A stretch of DNA of 64,000 nucleotides from Sphingomonas corticis (GTDB taxonomy: Bacteria > Pseudomonadota > Alphaproteobacteria > Sphingomonadales > Sphingomonadaceae). Both the position numbers and the translations under genes were made by a program. A model generated the notes under the pieces. That model searched no databases. It saw only the letters and a program-made list of their open reading frames with translations, and was not told the DNA's origin. The DNA lies in assembly GCF_012035195.1 (NCBI RefSeq), contig NZ_JAAVJH010000005.1, positions 62,001 through 126,000 on the forward strand. The letters run 5' to 3'. Positions 46,809 through 56,688 of the stretch are shown piece after piece (position 1 is the first letter of the stretch; the number at the start of each line of letters is the position of its first letter).

Positions 46809-47750
46809 ATGGAGCGGCTGGACGGCGGCGCAGCGCTTCCGCCGCATCTGACCGGCGGGATCGTCGCGCTCGGCAATTTCGACGGTTTCCACCTCGGTCA
46901 TCAGGCCGTGGTCGGGCGCGCGGTGGAACGGGCGAGGGCGGCGGGTCGCCCCGCGCTGGTCGCCACCTTCGATCCGCATCCGGTGCGCTTCTTCCGGCCC
47001 GACGCGGCGCCCTTCCGCCTGACCACGCTGGACCAGCGCGAGCGGCTGTTCGCCGCCGCGGGCGTGGACGCGATGGTCGTCTTCCACTTCGACGCCAGCC
47101 TGGCGGCGCTCTCCGCGGAGGCGTTCGTGCGCGAGCGGCTGGTGGCGAACCTGGGCGTCGCGGGTGTCGTGACCGGCGAGGATTTCACCTTCGGCAAGGC
47201 GAAGGGCGGAAGCGTCGCGACGCTGGCCGCGTTCGGCGCGGCGCTGGGCTTCACCGCGGAGACGGTCGGCGCGGTCGCGCTGGACGGCGAGCCGGTGTCG
47301 TCGACGCGCATCCGCGACCTGCTGCGCGCCGGGGACCCGCGCGGCGCGGCGCGGCTGCTGACGCGGCCGTTCGCAATCGAGGGCGTGGTGCAGCACGGCG
47401 ACAAGCTGGGCCGCACGATCGGCTACCCCACCGCAAACCTCGACATGGGCCGTTATCTGCGCCCCGCCTACGGCATCTACGCGGTGCGCGGGCGGCTGCT
47501 CGACGGACGCGTGCTGGACGGGGCGGCGAACCTGGGTGTCCGGCCGACCTTCGACCCGCCCAAGGAGTTGCTGGAGCCGTATTTCTTCGACTTCGCCGGG
47601 GACCTGTACGGACAGGCGATTGAGGTCGCGCTGATCGAGTATCTTCGGCCCGAGGCGAAGTTCGACGGGCTGGACGCGCTGACCGCGCAGATGGATGCCG
47701 ATTGCGCGCGTGCGCGGGACATCTTGGACCGCGAGTTGCTGGCGGGCTGA
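46809..47750 (+). CDS. ribF: Bifunctional riboflavin kinase/FAD synthetase
   Basis: 313 residues. The N-terminal FMN adenylyltransferase domain has IVALGNFDGFHLGHQAVVG with the HxGH motif and the VSSTRIRDLLRAGDP signature. The C-terminal riboflavin kinase domain has GRTIGYPTANLDMGRYLRPAYGIYAV (split) and GAANLGVRPTF. It makes FMN then FAD. The start ATG 46809 begins MERLDGGAALPP. 51 bases separate it from folA and 23 bases from ileS. Confidence 0.95.
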   Translation: MERLDGGAALPPHLTGGIVALGNFDGFHLGHQAVVGRAVERARAAGRPALVATFDPHPVRFFRPDAAPFRLTTLDQRERLFAAAGVDAMVVFHFDASLAALSAEAFVRERLVANLGVAGVVTGEDFTFGKAKGGSVATLAAFGAALGFTAETVGAVALDGEPVSSTRIRDLLRAGDPRGAARLLTRPFAIEGVVQHGDKLGRTIGYPTANLDMGRYLRPAYGIYAVRGRLLDGRVLDGAANLGVRPTFDPPKELLEPYFFDFAGDLYGQAIEVALIEYLRPEAKFDGLDALTAQMDADCARARDILDRELLAG

Positions 47751-47773
47751 GGCGACGCTAAGGCGCGTGCTCC

Positions 47774-50590
47774 ATGCCCGACGAACACGAACCTGCGCGC
47801 GACTGGCGCGACACCGTCTTCCTGCCGAAGACCGACTTTCCGATGAAGGCGGGCCTCGCCGCCAAGGAGCCCGCGATCCTCGCGCGCTGGCAGCGGATCG
47901 GCCTGTACGACCGCCTGCGCGAGCAGCGCGCCGGACGCGAGCGCTGGATCCTGCACGACGGCCCGCCCTACGCCAACGGCGACATCCACATGGGCCATGC
48001 GATGAACAAGGTGCTGAAGGACGTGATCGTCCGCAGCCGCTCGCTGATGGGCTATGACGCGCCCTACGTGCCCGGCTGGGACTGCCATGGCCTGCCCATC
48101 GAGTGGAAGGTGGAGGAGGCGTATCGCGCGAAGAAGCTGGACAAGGACCAGGTCCCCGTCGCGCAGTTCCGCGCGGAATGCCGCGCCTATGCGGAGAAGT
48201 GGGTCGACGTCCAGAAGGGCGAGTTCGAGCGGCTGGGCGTGATGGGCGACTGGGCCGACCCGTACCTGACGATGAAGTACGAGGCGGAGGCGACGATCGC
48301 GGCGGAGCTGCTGGCCTTCGCCGAAACGGGCCAGCTCTATCGCGGCGCGAAGCCGGTGATGTGGTCCCCGGTTGAGAAGACCGCGCTGGCCGAGGCCGAG
48401 GTCGAGTACGAGGACATCGTGTCCACGCAGATCGACGTCGGGTTCGAGATCGCCGAGGCGCCCGAAGCGCCCGAGCTGGTCGGCGCGTTGGCGGTGATCT
48501 GGACGACCACGCCGTGGACGATCCCCGTCAATCAGGCGCTCGCCTACGGTCCGTCGTTCGATTACCTGTATTTCGGGCACGAGGGGCGCCGCTTCCTGGT
48601 GGCGGAGCCGCTGTTCCCCGCTTTCTCGAAGCGTACCGGGATCGGGCTGGGCGAGTTTCTGGGCCTGATGAAGGGCGTGGTGCTGGAGGGCGCGACCGCG
48701 CGTCACCCCATGCACGCGCTCGGCGGCTTCTTCGCGCGGCCGCGCCCGTTCCTCCAAGGCGAGTTCGTCACCACCGACGCGGGTACCGGCCTCGTCCACA
48801 TGGCGCCCGACCACGGCGAGGACGACTTCCTGCTGTGCAAGGCGAACGGGCTGGACCCGGTGTTCGCCGTGGACGCGGCCGGCTTCTACCGCGCCGACTG
48901 GGCGTGGCTGGGTGGGCAGGGGAGCGTCATCAACAAGAAGTTCGTCGGCGCCGACGGGCCGATCTGCACCGATCTGCGCGAGGCGGGCGCGCTGCTGGCG
49001 GCGAGCGACGACTTCAGGCACAGCTACCCGCATTCGTGGCGGTCGAAGGCGAAGGTGATCTTCCGCTGCACGCCGCAATGGTTCATTCCCATGGATCTTT
49101 CGGCCGGGCAGAATGCCGCCGCCGGCATCGCTCCCCAGCCGTCGGAACGGACGGACGGCGGGAGGGGCAACGGCCCCACGCTGCGCGAACTCGCGCTGGA
49201 TGCGATCGCGCGCACGCAATGGGTGCCGCCGCGTGCAGAGAACCGCATCCGCTCGATGGTGGAAGGGCGGCCCGACTGGGTCATCAGCCGCCAGCGCGCC
49301 TGGGGCGTGCCGATCGCGCTCTACGTCCACCGGCAGACGGGCCAGTATCTGAACGACGCGGCGGTCAATGCGCGCATCGTCGCCGCTTTCCGGCAGGGCG
49401 GTGCGGACGCGTGGTTCACTGCCGACCACCAGGCATTGCTGGGCGAGGCGCACGACCTTGCCGACTACGAGCCGCAGTCGGACATCCTCGACGTCTGGTT
49501 CGACTCGGGCTCGACCCACTCCTTCGTCGTCGAGGCGCGCTACGGCGAGGGCACGCGCGCGAACCTGTACGTCGAGGGGTCGGACCAGCATCGCGGCTGG
49601 TTCCAGTCCTCGCTGCTGGAAAGCTGCGGCACGCGCGGCCGCGCGCCGTACGACGCGGTGCTGACGCACGGCTTCGCGCTGGACGACAAGGGGCGCAAGA
49701 TGTCCAAGTCGCTCGGCAACGTCGTCGATCCGCTGAAGATCATCGGCGAGAGCGGGGCGGACATCCTGCGGCTGTGGGCGGTGTCCACCGACTATTTCGA
49801 GGACGTGCGCATCGGCAAGGAGGTGCTGGCCACCGCATCCGACGCCTATCGCAAGCTGCGCAACACCTTCCGCTACCTGCTGGGCGCGCTCGACGGGTTC
49901 GACGAGGCGGAGCGGCTGCCGGTCACGCAAATGCCGGAGCTGGAGCGCTACATGCTCCACCTCGTGCACGCGCTCGACCTGGAGCTACGCGAGGCGGCGA
50001 AGGGGTTCGAATTCAATCGCTACGTCCGGCTGCTGACCGACTTCTGCAACGAGGATCTGTCCGCCTTCTTCTTCGACGTGCGAAAGGATTCGCTTTACTG
50101 CGACGCACCCGGCGACCCGACGCGGCGCGCCTATCGCACCGTGCTCGACGTGATGTTCCACGCGCTGGTGCGCTACTCCGCGCCGGTGCTCGTGTTCACC
50201 GCCGAGGAGGTGTGGCAGGCGCGCTTCCCGAGCGAGGACGGCTCAGTCCATTATCTCGAATGGCCCGAACTGCCGGAGGCGGCGGCCGAGGACCTGTCGC
50301 AGCGCTGGCTGGCGGTGCGCCGCCTGCGCGAGCGCGTGACCGAGGCCATCGAGCCGCTGCGCCGCGAGAAGACGATCCGATCGAGCAACGAAGCCGCGGT
50401 GACGGTGCCCGAGCTGCCGCTGGACGCGCCCGCGCTGGCGGAGGCGTTCATCGTCGCGAGGGTGACCCCCGGTGATACGGTGGACGTGACGCGCACCGAC
50501 TATGCCAAGTGCGGCCGCTGCTGGCGCCACTTGCCGGAAGTGCCTGCCGACGGCGCGCTGTGCGCGCGCTGCGACGCGGTGGTCGCATGA
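47774..50590 (+). CDS. ileS: Isoleucyl-tRNA synthetase
   Basis: 938 residues, class Ia aminoacyl-tRNA synthetase. HIGH motif HMGH at 72-75 (PYANGDIHMGH), editing domain with WTTTPWTIPVNQALAY, KMSKS at 642-646, anticodon domain after 680 and a C-terminal zinc finger C-x2-C...C-x2-C (CGRCWRHLP...CARC). There is an unusual ~24-residue in-frame insertion (SAGQNAAAGIAPQPSERTDG and onwards, residues ~442-466) after PQWFIPMD, where relatives have a short turn. The stop overlaps the lspA start. Confidence 0.96.
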   Translation: MPDEHEPARDWRDTVFLPKTDFPMKAGLAAKEPAILARWQRIGLYDRLREQRAGRERWILHDGPPYANGDIHMGHAMNKVLKDVIVRSRSLMGYDAPYVPGWDCHGLPIEWKVEEAYRAKKLDKDQVPVAQFRAECRAYAEKWVDVQKGEFERLGVMGDWADPYLTMKYEAEATIAAELLAFAETGQLYRGAKPVMWSPVEKTALAEAEVEYEDIVSTQIDVGFEIAEAPEAPELVGALAVIWTTTPWTIPVNQALAYGPSFDYLYFGHEGRRFLVAEPLFPAFSKRTGIGLGEFLGLMKGVVLEGATARHPMHALGGFFARPRPFLQGEFVTTDAGTGLVHMAPDHGEDDFLLCKANGLDPVFAVDAAGFYRADWAWLGGQGSVINKKFVGADGPICTDLREAGALLAASDDFRHSYPHSWRSKAKVIFRCTPQWFIPMDLSAGQNAAAGIAPQPSERTDGGRGNGPTLRELALDAIARTQWVPPRAENRIRSMVEGRPDWVISRQRAWGVPIALYVHRQTGQYLNDAAVNARIVAAFRQGGADAWFTADHQALLGEAHDLADYEPQSDILDVWFDSGSTHSFVVEARYGEGTRANLYVEGSDQHRGWFQSSLLESCGTRGRAPYDAVLTHGFALDDKGRKMSKSLGNVVDPLKIIGESGADILRLWAVSTDYFEDVRIGKEVLATASDAYRKLRNTFRYLLGALDGFDEAERLPVTQMPELERYMLHLVHALDLELREAAKGFEFNRYVRLLTDFCNEDLSAFFFDVRKDSLYCDAPGDPTRRAYRTVLDVMFHALVRYSAPVLVFTAEEVWQARFPSEDGSVHYLEWPELPEAAAEDLSQRWLAVRRLRERVTEAIEPLRREKTIRSSNEAAVTVPELPLDAPALAEAFIVARVTPGDTVDVTRTDYAKCGRCWRHLPEVPADGALCARCDAVVA

Positions 50591-51150
50591 GGCGCGGGCT
50601 GTTCCTGGCGGCGGCGGTGTTCGCCGCGGACCAGCTGACGAAGTGGATCGTCACCGGTCCGCTCGGCATCGCGAACTTCGGCGATTACCGTACCCTGCTG
50701 CCGATCTTCGACCTGCGCTTCGTGCAGAACACCGGCGTGTCGCTGGGCCTGCTGCGCTCCGACACCAACTGGATGCAGAAGCTGCTGGACGTGATCTCGT
50801 CCTGCACGCGCGAGGATTTCGCCTGCCGTGCCGACGTTGTGCGCTGGATACTGGTGGCCTTCACCGGCGCGATCGCGGCGGGCGTGGCGGTGTGGATGAC
50901 GCGCGAGCCCAAGGCGGGGGATCGCGCCGCGCTGGGCCTCGTGCTCGGCGGCGCGCTCGGCAACATCGTCGACCGCATCCGCTTCGGCTATGTCGTCGAT
51001 TTCGCCGACCTGCACTTCGGCGAGTGGCGCCCGTTCCTCGTCTTCAACGTGGCCGATGCCGCGATCACGATCGGCGTGCTGATTCTGCTGGCACGCGCGC
51101 TGCTGATAAGAGAGAAGCCCGCCGATGGTTCGGAGAATGTCCATGCGTAA
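50587..51150 (+). CDS. lspA: Lipoprotein signal peptidase (signal peptidase II)
   Basis: 187 residues, four membrane helices. Catalytic aspartates D129 (LGNIVDRIRFGYVVDF) and D157 (FNVADAAITIG) are present. It cleaves prolipoproteins before Lnt acts. A loop of about 25 residues with two cysteines (ISSCTREDFACRADVV) is inserted between the first periplasmic region and helix 2, longer than in typical LspA. The ATG overlaps the ileS stop by four bases. Confidence 0.95.
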   Translation: MRRGLFLAAAVFAADQLTKWIVTGPLGIANFGDYRTLLPIFDLRFVQNTGVSLGLLRSDTNWMQKLLDVISSCTREDFACRADVVRWILVAFTGAIAAGVAVWMTREPKAGDRAALGLVLGGALGNIVDRIRFGYVVDFADLHFGEWRPFLVFNVADAAITIGVLILLARALLIREKPADGSENVHA

Positions 51151-51586
51151 GTTCGCTGTCGTCGCCGCGGTCGCGGGTGCGATGCTGGTATCGGGTTGCG
51201 GCAAGAGCGGGTTCGACCGCGCCCGGCCGGACGAGTTCGCCGTCGCGCGTCAGGCGCCGCTGGTGATCCCGCCCGATTTCGCGCTGGTGCCGCCGCAGCC
51301 GGGCGCCGCGCGCACGCAGGGCGCCAACCCGCAGGCGCAGGCGCTCGACGCCCTGTTCGGCGCCGCGCCGCGCAGCGCGAGCGAGACGGCGGTGGTGGAC
51401 CAGGCCGGCGGTACGGGCGCGGTGGCGCCCGGCATCCGCTCGCAGGCGGGCGACCCGCAGACCAACGTGATCGAGAAGGGGCAGACCACCCGCGATATCG
51501 TCGCCGCTCCCGAGGGCGACGGCCAGGGCGCCCGCGCGGTCGCCGGGTCCGCGGCCCCCGCCGCCGCGGCGACGCCGACGCCGTAA
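51143..51586 (+). CDS. DUF3035-family lipoprotein
   Basis: 147 residues from ATG 51143 (GGAG 8 bases upstream). Lipoprotein signal MRKFAVVAAVAGAMLVSGC with Cys19. The conserved phrase after it, FDRARPDEFAVARQAPLVIPPDFALVPPQPG (shown in two pieces in the family), marks DUF3035, usually found after lspA in alphaproteobacteria. The rest is Ala/Pro/Gly-rich. It probably depends on LspA and Lnt for maturation. Function unknown; an envelope role is inferred from location. Confidence 0.85.
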   Translation: MRKFAVVAAVAGAMLVSGCGKSGFDRARPDEFAVARQAPLVIPPDFALVPPQPGAARTQGANPQAQALDALFGAAPRSASETAVVDQAGGTGAVAPGIRSQAGDPQTNVIEKGQTTRDIVAAPEGDGQGARAVAGSAAPAAAATPTP

Positions 51587-51683
51587 GCGGCGCAACCGGG
51601 CCGCGCCCCTCGGTCCGGCCCGGCGAAGCTGATCGGGCGAGGCCAGTCCTAGGCCGCCGTCCTTCACCGTCGACGGCGGCGCG

Positions 51684-52877
51684 TCAGCCTCGATCGCGCG
51701 CCGCGCGGAACGCCGCCAGCCCGCGCTCCAGGTCGGCGATCAGGTCCGCCGGCTCTTCCAGCCCGATCTGCAAGCGCACCAGCGGCCCGGCGAAATCAGG
51801 CGTGGTGACGGTGCGGTAGCGCGCCGGGTCGACCGGCAGCGCCAGGCTCTCGAACCCGCCCCAACTGTAGCCGATCCCGAAATGGTGGAGCGCGTCGATC
51901 AGCGCGGCTCGCGACGCCTCGTCCCCGCCGTCCAGCACGAAGGAGAACAGGCCCGAACTGCCGCGGAAATCGCGCCGCCACACCTCATGGCCCGGGCAGG
52001 AGGGAAGCCCTGGGTGAAGCACCTGCGCCACCTCGTCCCGCGTCTCCAGCCATCGCGCGATCTCCAGCGCGGCCGCGCCGTGCTGCTTCAGCCGCAGCGC
52101 CATGGTGCGCAGGCCTCGGCTGCCGAGCCAGGCGTCGTCGGGACTGACCACCTGCCCCAGCTGGAAGCTGGTGTCGCGCAGGCGGGCGAAGCGGCCCGGC
52201 GCGGCCGTGACCGCACCCAGCATCACGTCGGAATGGCCGACCACGTATTTCGTGCCCGCCAGCACCGCATAGTCGATCCCGTGCGCCATGGCGGGAAACA
52301 GCAGCGGCGTCGCCCAGGTATTGTCCAGCACCGTCGCCACCCCGCGCGCCTTCGCCGCGGCGACGATGGCGGGCACGTCCTGCACCTCGAACGTCAGGCT
52401 GCCGGGGCTCTCGAGAAAGATCGCGCGCGTGCGCTCGCCGATCAGCGCGGCGATGCCGCCGCCGATCATCGGGTCGTAGAAGCGGGTAGTGATGCCCATC
52501 CGCTTCAGCAGTCCCGTGGCCAGCGAGCGGGTGGGATCATAGGCGCTGTCGGGCAGCAGCAGCTCGTCCCCCGGCGAGAGGATCGCGAGCAGGGTCGCCG
52601 CGATCGCCGCCACGCCGGAGGGATAGAGGAACGTCCCCTCCGCGCCAGGCTCCAGTTCGGTCAGCGCGTCCGCCAGGCTCCACTGCGTCGGCGTGCCGCG
52701 GCGTCCGTAGAACAGGCGGTGGTGCGTGTCGCGGCCGGCCGCCGCGCGCAACTGCGCAACGTCGTCGTACAGGATCGTGCTCGCGCGCCACACCGGGGTG
52801 TTGACGATCCCGCCGGTCCATTCGCGGCGGCGGCCCGCGGCGACGACCTTGGTCGCGGGGCTGGGTTCGTCCGTCAT
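51684..52877 (-). CDS. metC: Cystathionine beta-lyase
   Basis: 397 residues, PLP enzyme of the Cys/Met metabolism family. PLP lysine K210 lies in YAVLAGTKYVVGHSD; other marks are FYGRRGTPTQWSLADALTELE, LYPSGVAAIAATLLAIL and LDNTWATPLLFPAMAHG. Converts cystathionine to homocysteine, pyruvate and ammonia. The start ATG 52877 overlaps the sulfurtransferase stop by four bases. MetC rather than MetB is suggested by the tryptophan-rich RREWTGGIVNTPVWRAST start. A 97-base spacer separates its end from the DUF3035 gene. Confidence 0.9.
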   Translation of the reverse strand: MTDEPSPATKVVAAGRRREWTGGIVNTPVWRASTILYDDVAQLRAAAGRDTHHRLFYGRRGTPTQWSLADALTELEPGAEGTFLYPSGVAAIAATLLAILSPGDELLLPDSAYDPTRSLATGLLKRMGITTRFYDPMIGGGIAALIGERTRAIFLESPGSLTFEVQDVPAIVAAAKARGVATVLDNTWATPLLFPAMAHGIDYAVLAGTKYVVGHSDVMLGAVTAAPGRFARLRDTSFQLGQVVSPDDAWLGSRGLRTMALRLKQHGAAALEIARWLETRDEVAQVLHPGLPSCPGHEVWRRDFRGSSGLFSFVLDGGDEASRAALIDALHHFGIGYSWGGFESLALPVDPARYRTVTTPDFAGPLVRLQIGLEEPADLIADLERGLAAFRAARDRG

Positions 52878-53719
52878 GCGTTCCCCGTCGCCTTGGGCGT
52901 GGCGGGGTCCGCGCCCCACTCGCTCCAGCTGCCGTCGTAGACCGCGGCCTCGTGGCCGAGCAGGTGTGCGCCGAACGCCAGGACGCTCGCCGTGATGCCC
53001 GAGCCGCACGTCATCGTCATCGGCCGGCTCGTGTCCACCCCTGCCTCGGCGAAGGCGGCGGCCAGCGCCTCGCCCCGCTTCCAGTTGCCGTCCGCGTCGA
53101 ACAGCCGCGTGTAGGGCAGGTTGCGCGAGCCGGGGATGTGGCCCGGCGCCACTTCGGGGCGGGGATCGGCCTCCGCACCGGTGAAGCGCGCGGTCGATCG
53201 GGCGTCGATCACCTGCTCCCCCGCGGTCAGGCGGTGCGCGACCGCGGCCTGGTCCACGATGCCCGCTCCCGCCGTACGCGGCGTCGCATGGCGGGGGGAG
53301 GGCGCGGCGGGGCCGCGCTCCAGCGGGCGCCCCTCCGCCCGCCAGCGCGGCAGCCCGCCGTCGAGGATCGCGACCTCGGCGAAGCCGAAGGCGCGCAGCA
53401 TCACCCAGGCGCGCGCCGCCGTGTGATGGGGCGCGTCGTCGTAGAGGACGATGCGCGTGCCGTCGCCCAATCCCAGCTTCGCCATGCGGCTGGCGAATTG
53501 CGCTGCGCCGGGCAGCATCGACGGGAGCGGGGAGGCGGAGTCGGCGAAGGCGGCGAGGTCCAGGAACACGGCGCCGGGAATATGCCCCGCCTCGAACTCG
53601 GAGCGCGCGTCGCGCGGGGCGTCGCCGGGGAAGTTTGCGTGCAGGCTGGCGTCGGCGACGCGCAGGTCGCGCGCGCCGATCTCGCCGGCCAGCCAGGCGG
53701 GGGTGACGAGGGGCTCCAT
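52874..53719 (-). CDS. sseA: Thiosulfate/3-mercaptopyruvate sulfurtransferase (SseA-like)
   Basis: 281 residues, two rhodanese domains. The active Cys238 lies in the second domain, in the loop CGSGITA, typical of 3-mercaptopyruvate sulfurtransferases rather than thiosulfate-specific rhodaneses (CRKGVT). First-domain marks: [16 protein letters not shown]; second: [24 protein letters not shown]. It may supply sulfane sulfur. Co-transcribed with metC through a 4-base overlap; both handle sulfur amino acids. Confidence 0.9.
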   Translation of the reverse strand: MEPLVTPAWLAGEIGARDLRVADASLHANFPGDAPRDARSEFEAGHIPGAVFLDLAAFADSASPLPSMLPGAAQFASRMAKLGLGDGTRIVLYDDAPHHTAARAWVMLRAFGFAEVAILDGGLPRWRAEGRPLERGPAAPSPRHATPRTAGAGIVDQAAVAHRLTAGEQVIDARSTARFTGAEADPRPEVAPGHIPGSRNLPYTRLFDADGNWKRGEALAAAFAEAGVDTSRPMTMTCGSGITASVLAFGAHLLGHEAAVYDGSWSEWGADPATPKATGNA

Positions 53720-53793
53720 TCCCGCGGCATAGCGGGCGGGGCAGGACGCGTCATGCCTTTCGCGCGGCCGTCCGACCGCCTATTTGCGCCGGC

Positions 53794-54240
53794 ATGACAC
53801 CCAAGCACCTCGGCCAGACGAGCACGCTTCCCGCCTCTCCCGAGCAGGCGGTGCTCGATTACGTGCCCAATCCGCGGCCCGGCCACCCCTATCTCGTCCG
53901 GTTTACCCAGCCCGAGTTCACCTCGCTCTGCCCGGTGACGGGCCAGCCGGATTTCGCGCACCTGGTCATCGACTACGTGCCCGACGCCAGTATCGTCGAA
54001 TCCAAGTCGCTGAAGCTGTTCCTCGGCTCCTTCCGCAACCATCAAGCGTTCCACGAGGATTGCACCGTCGGCATCGGCGAGCGCCTGTTCCGGGAGATGG
54101 CACCGACCTGGCTCAGGATCGGCGGATATTGGTATCCGCGCGGCGGGATGCCGATCGACGTGTTCTGGCAATCGGGTGCGCCGCCAGCGGGGGTGTGGCT
54201 GCCCGACCAAGGGGTCGCGCCGTACCGCGGGCGGGGTTGA
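53794..54240 (+). CDS. queF: NADPH-dependent 7-cyano-7-deazaguanine reductase
   Basis: 148 residues, unimodular QueF. It reduces preQ0 to preQ1 for queuosine tRNA modification. Catalytic C46 and D53 lie in [16 protein letters not shown]; the NADPH-binding motif is [15 protein letters not shown]. It is divergent from the sulfurtransferase gene. I see no preQ1 riboswitch in the 74-base gap. Other queuosine genes are not in this window. Confidence 0.95.
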   Translation: MTPKHLGQTSTLPASPEQAVLDYVPNPRPGHPYLVRFTQPEFTSLCPVTGQPDFAHLVIDYVPDASIVESKSLKLFLGSFRNHQAFHEDCTVGIGERLFREMAPTWLRIGGYWYPRGGMPIDVFWQSGAPPAGVWLPDQGVAPYRGRG

Positions 54241-54362
54241 TCGACATCAGGCGTTCTGCGCTACCGCACTGCAACATGAACGCAACCTTTCGATAGGCCA
54301 TCGGTTTTCCTTTGGAAGACAGCCGGAAGTGCATTCCGCGCTGCACCAGCGAAGGCGACGGG

Positions 54363-56639
54363 ATGAGCACCACGGTTACGACGGATGGCGTCAAGCACAT
54401 CGCATTGCTGGGGAACTTCCTTCCCCGCAAGTGCGGCATCGCCACCTTCACGACCGATACGTACCAGGCGCTGCGCACCCGTTTTCCGGACATGCAGGTC
54501 GATGTCTACGCGATGGACGACCATCCCGGCCGCTACGACTATCCCGCCGCGGTGGTCGCCGCCGTCGACCAGCATGACCGCGCCGCCTATGTCGAGGCCG
54601 GACGCGCCATCGCGGACAGCGGTGCGCAGGCGCTGTGGGTGCAGCACGAATATGGCATCTTCGGCGGGGAGGCGGGCGCGCACGTCCTGGCGCTGATCGA
54701 CCGTGCCGGCCTGCCGCTGATCGTCACCCTCCACACCGTGCTGGAGAAGCCCAGTCCGCAGGAGCGATCGGTACTGGAAGGCCTGTTGCGTCGCGCCGGC
54801 CGGGTGATCGTGATGGCCGAGCGCGGACGAGACATCCTGCTGCGCACCTACGGCGTCTCGCCCAAGTCGGTCGCCGTCATCCCGCACGGCGTGCCCGACC
54901 GACCGTTCGCGCATCCCGATCTGTTCAAGGGCCGCTTCGGCTGGACCGGGCGTCGCGTCATCCTCACCTTCGGTCTGCTGGCGCCGGGCAAGGGCATCGA
55001 GACGATCATCCAGGCGATGCCCGCGGTGGTCGCGAAGCATCCCGACGCGATGTACGTCGTGCTGGGCGCGACGCATCCCAACCTCGTCGCGCACGAGGGC
55101 GAGAAGTATCGCGACGGGCTGAAGGCGAAGGCGGCCGATCTCGGCGTCGGCGACAACGTCGCATTCATCGACGCCTTCGTCGATCACGACGACCTGATCG
55201 ACTATCTGCAGGCGGCGGACATCTACGCCACGCCCTACCTGAACCCCGCACAGATCACGAGCGGCACGCTGAGCTACGCCGTCGGCGTCGGCAAGGCGGT
55301 GATCTCCACCCCCTACGTCCATGCGACAGAGATCCTGGCGGACGGACACGGCGTACTGGTCGACTTCCGCGACGCGGAGGCGTTCGCGCGAGAGATCAAC
55401 GACCTGCTCGGCAGCGATCGCAACATTTCCCGCCTGTCGGAGCGCGCCTACGCCCGCGGGCGCACGATGATCTGGCCGCGCGTCGCCGAGGAGGCGATGG
55501 AGGAGGTCGTCGCCGCGGTCGCGGCACGACCGCGCCGTATCGCCAGCCCCGCCGCCGCCGACAAGGTCCTGCCGCCCGACATCGCCGCCGTCGAGCGGAT
55601 GAGCGACAGCACGGGGATGCTCCAGCACGCGATCTATTCCGTGCCGGACCGCCGCCACGGCTATTGCATCGACGACAACGCCCGCGCGCTGATGTTGATG
55701 ACGGCGATGCCCGATCTCGATCCGACGGTGCGCGACAAGTGGACGACGATCTACGCCTCGTTCATTCAATACGCCTGGAATCCGGAAAAGCGCCGCTTCC
55801 GCAACTTCATGAACTTCGACCGCACGTGGTGCGAGGACGAGGGATCGGAGGATTCGAACGGCCGCACCATCTGGGCGCTGGGCGTCGTCGCGCGCGATGC
55901 GCACGAGGCGAAGCATCGCGACTGGGCGACGGCGATGTTCGATTCGACCGCCAGCCTGGCGCTCGACCTCGGATCGCCGCGCGCACAGGCGTTCGCCATG
56001 CTGGGCGCGGCGGCGATGCTGCAATCCTCCCCCGGCCACCGGCTGGCGACGGAGATACTGAAGCGCTTCCCCGATGAGCATCTTGCGCTGCTCGACGCGG
56101 CCCGGCGGCCGGAATGGGGCTGGTTCGAGATCGTGCTGGCCTATGACAATGCGCGCCTGCCCGAGGGGCTTCTGCGCGCGGGGCTGGCGCTGAACCGCGA
56201 CGACCTGATCGCCTGCGGCCTCTCCACGCTGGAGTGGATCATGGAGAAGCAGACGGCGCCGCAGGGCCATTTCCGCGCGGTGGGATCGGAGAGCTTCGGC
56301 CGCGTCTACGCCGAGCCGCTGCCGTTCGACCAGCAGCCGCTGGAGGCGGTGGCGACGGTGGATGCCTGCGCCGCGGCCTATGACGCGACGGGGGACGACC
56401 GCTGGGTGGCGGAGGCGAACCGTGCCTATCAGTGGTTCCTCGGCGCCAACGACCTGGACCTGCCTTTGGCGACGCAGCGCGACGGCGGCTGTTTCGACGG
56501 GCTGATGCCCGGCGGGTTGAACCGCAACCAGGGCGCCGAATCGATCCTGGCGCTCCAAATGGCCTCGTGCGCGATTTCGGGGCTTTCGCATCGCGTAGGA
56601 AAAGTGGCAGGGGCGGACCCGCGTCGTCGGGCGGGCTGA
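54363..56639 (+). CDS. GT4-type glycosyltransferase fused to a C-terminal helical (alpha/alpha-toroid-like) domain
   Basis: 758 residues. The N-terminal GT-B half (~10-395) has LLGNFLPRKCGIATFT at the sugar/acceptor side, ILTFGLLAPGKGIETIIQAM and TSGTLSYAVGVGKAVISTPY as in family GT4. The C-terminal half (~410-750) is helix-rich with HGYCIDDNARALML (paired aspartates), FRNFMNFDRTWCEDEG and FGRVYAEPLPFDQQPLEA, resembling (alpha/alpha)6 hydrolase-like domains. The next gene encodes a GH130 enzyme, so both likely act on a mannose-containing oligosaccharide. ATG 54363 is the first start before the GT fold. Confidence 0.8.
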   Translation: MSTTVTTDGVKHIALLGNFLPRKCGIATFTTDTYQALRTRFPDMQVDVYAMDDHPGRYDYPAAVVAAVDQHDRAAYVEAGRAIADSGAQALWVQHEYGIFGGEAGAHVLALIDRAGLPLIVTLHTVLEKPSPQERSVLEGLLRRAGRVIVMAERGRDILLRTYGVSPKSVAVIPHGVPDRPFAHPDLFKGRFGWTGRRVILTFGLLAPGKGIETIIQAMPAVVAKHPDAMYVVLGATHPNLVAHEGEKYRDGLKAKAADLGVGDNVAFIDAFVDHDDLIDYLQAADIYATPYLNPAQITSGTLSYAVGVGKAVISTPYVHATEILADGHGVLVDFRDAEAFAREINDLLGSDRNISRLSERAYARGRTMIWPRVAEEAMEEVVAAVAARPRRIASPAAADKVLPPDIAAVERMSDSTGMLQHAIYSVPDRRHGYCIDDNARALMLMTAMPDLDPTVRDKWTTIYASFIQYAWNPEKRRFRNFMNFDRTWCEDEGSEDSNGRTIWALGVVARDAHEAKHRDWATAMFDSTASLALDLGSPRAQAFAMLGAAAMLQSSPGHRLATEILKRFPDEHLALLDAARRPEWGWFEIVLAYDNARLPEGLLRAGLALNRDDLIACGLSTLEWIMEKQTAPQGHFRAVGSESFGRVYAEPLPFDQQPLEAVATVDACAAAYDATGDDRWVAEANRAYQWFLGANDLDLPLATQRDGGCFDGLMPGGLNRNQGAESILALQMASCAISGLSHRVGKVAGADPRRRAG

Positions 56640-56688
56640 TCGGGTCCGCCGCCGCGACGCCTCGGGACGAACAAGCGCGGGGCCTTCC

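Noticed and set aside
53720..53793. preQ1 riboswitch upstream of queF
   Set aside because: The 74-base gap is GC-rich and lacks the A-rich tail and hairpin pattern of preQ1 riboswitches.
54241..54362. EcfG-type general stress promoter (GGAAC-N16/17-CGTT) before the glycosyltransferase gene
   Set aside because: I looked for the motif because stress glycans would fit, but only partial GGAA words occur without a correctly spaced CGTT.
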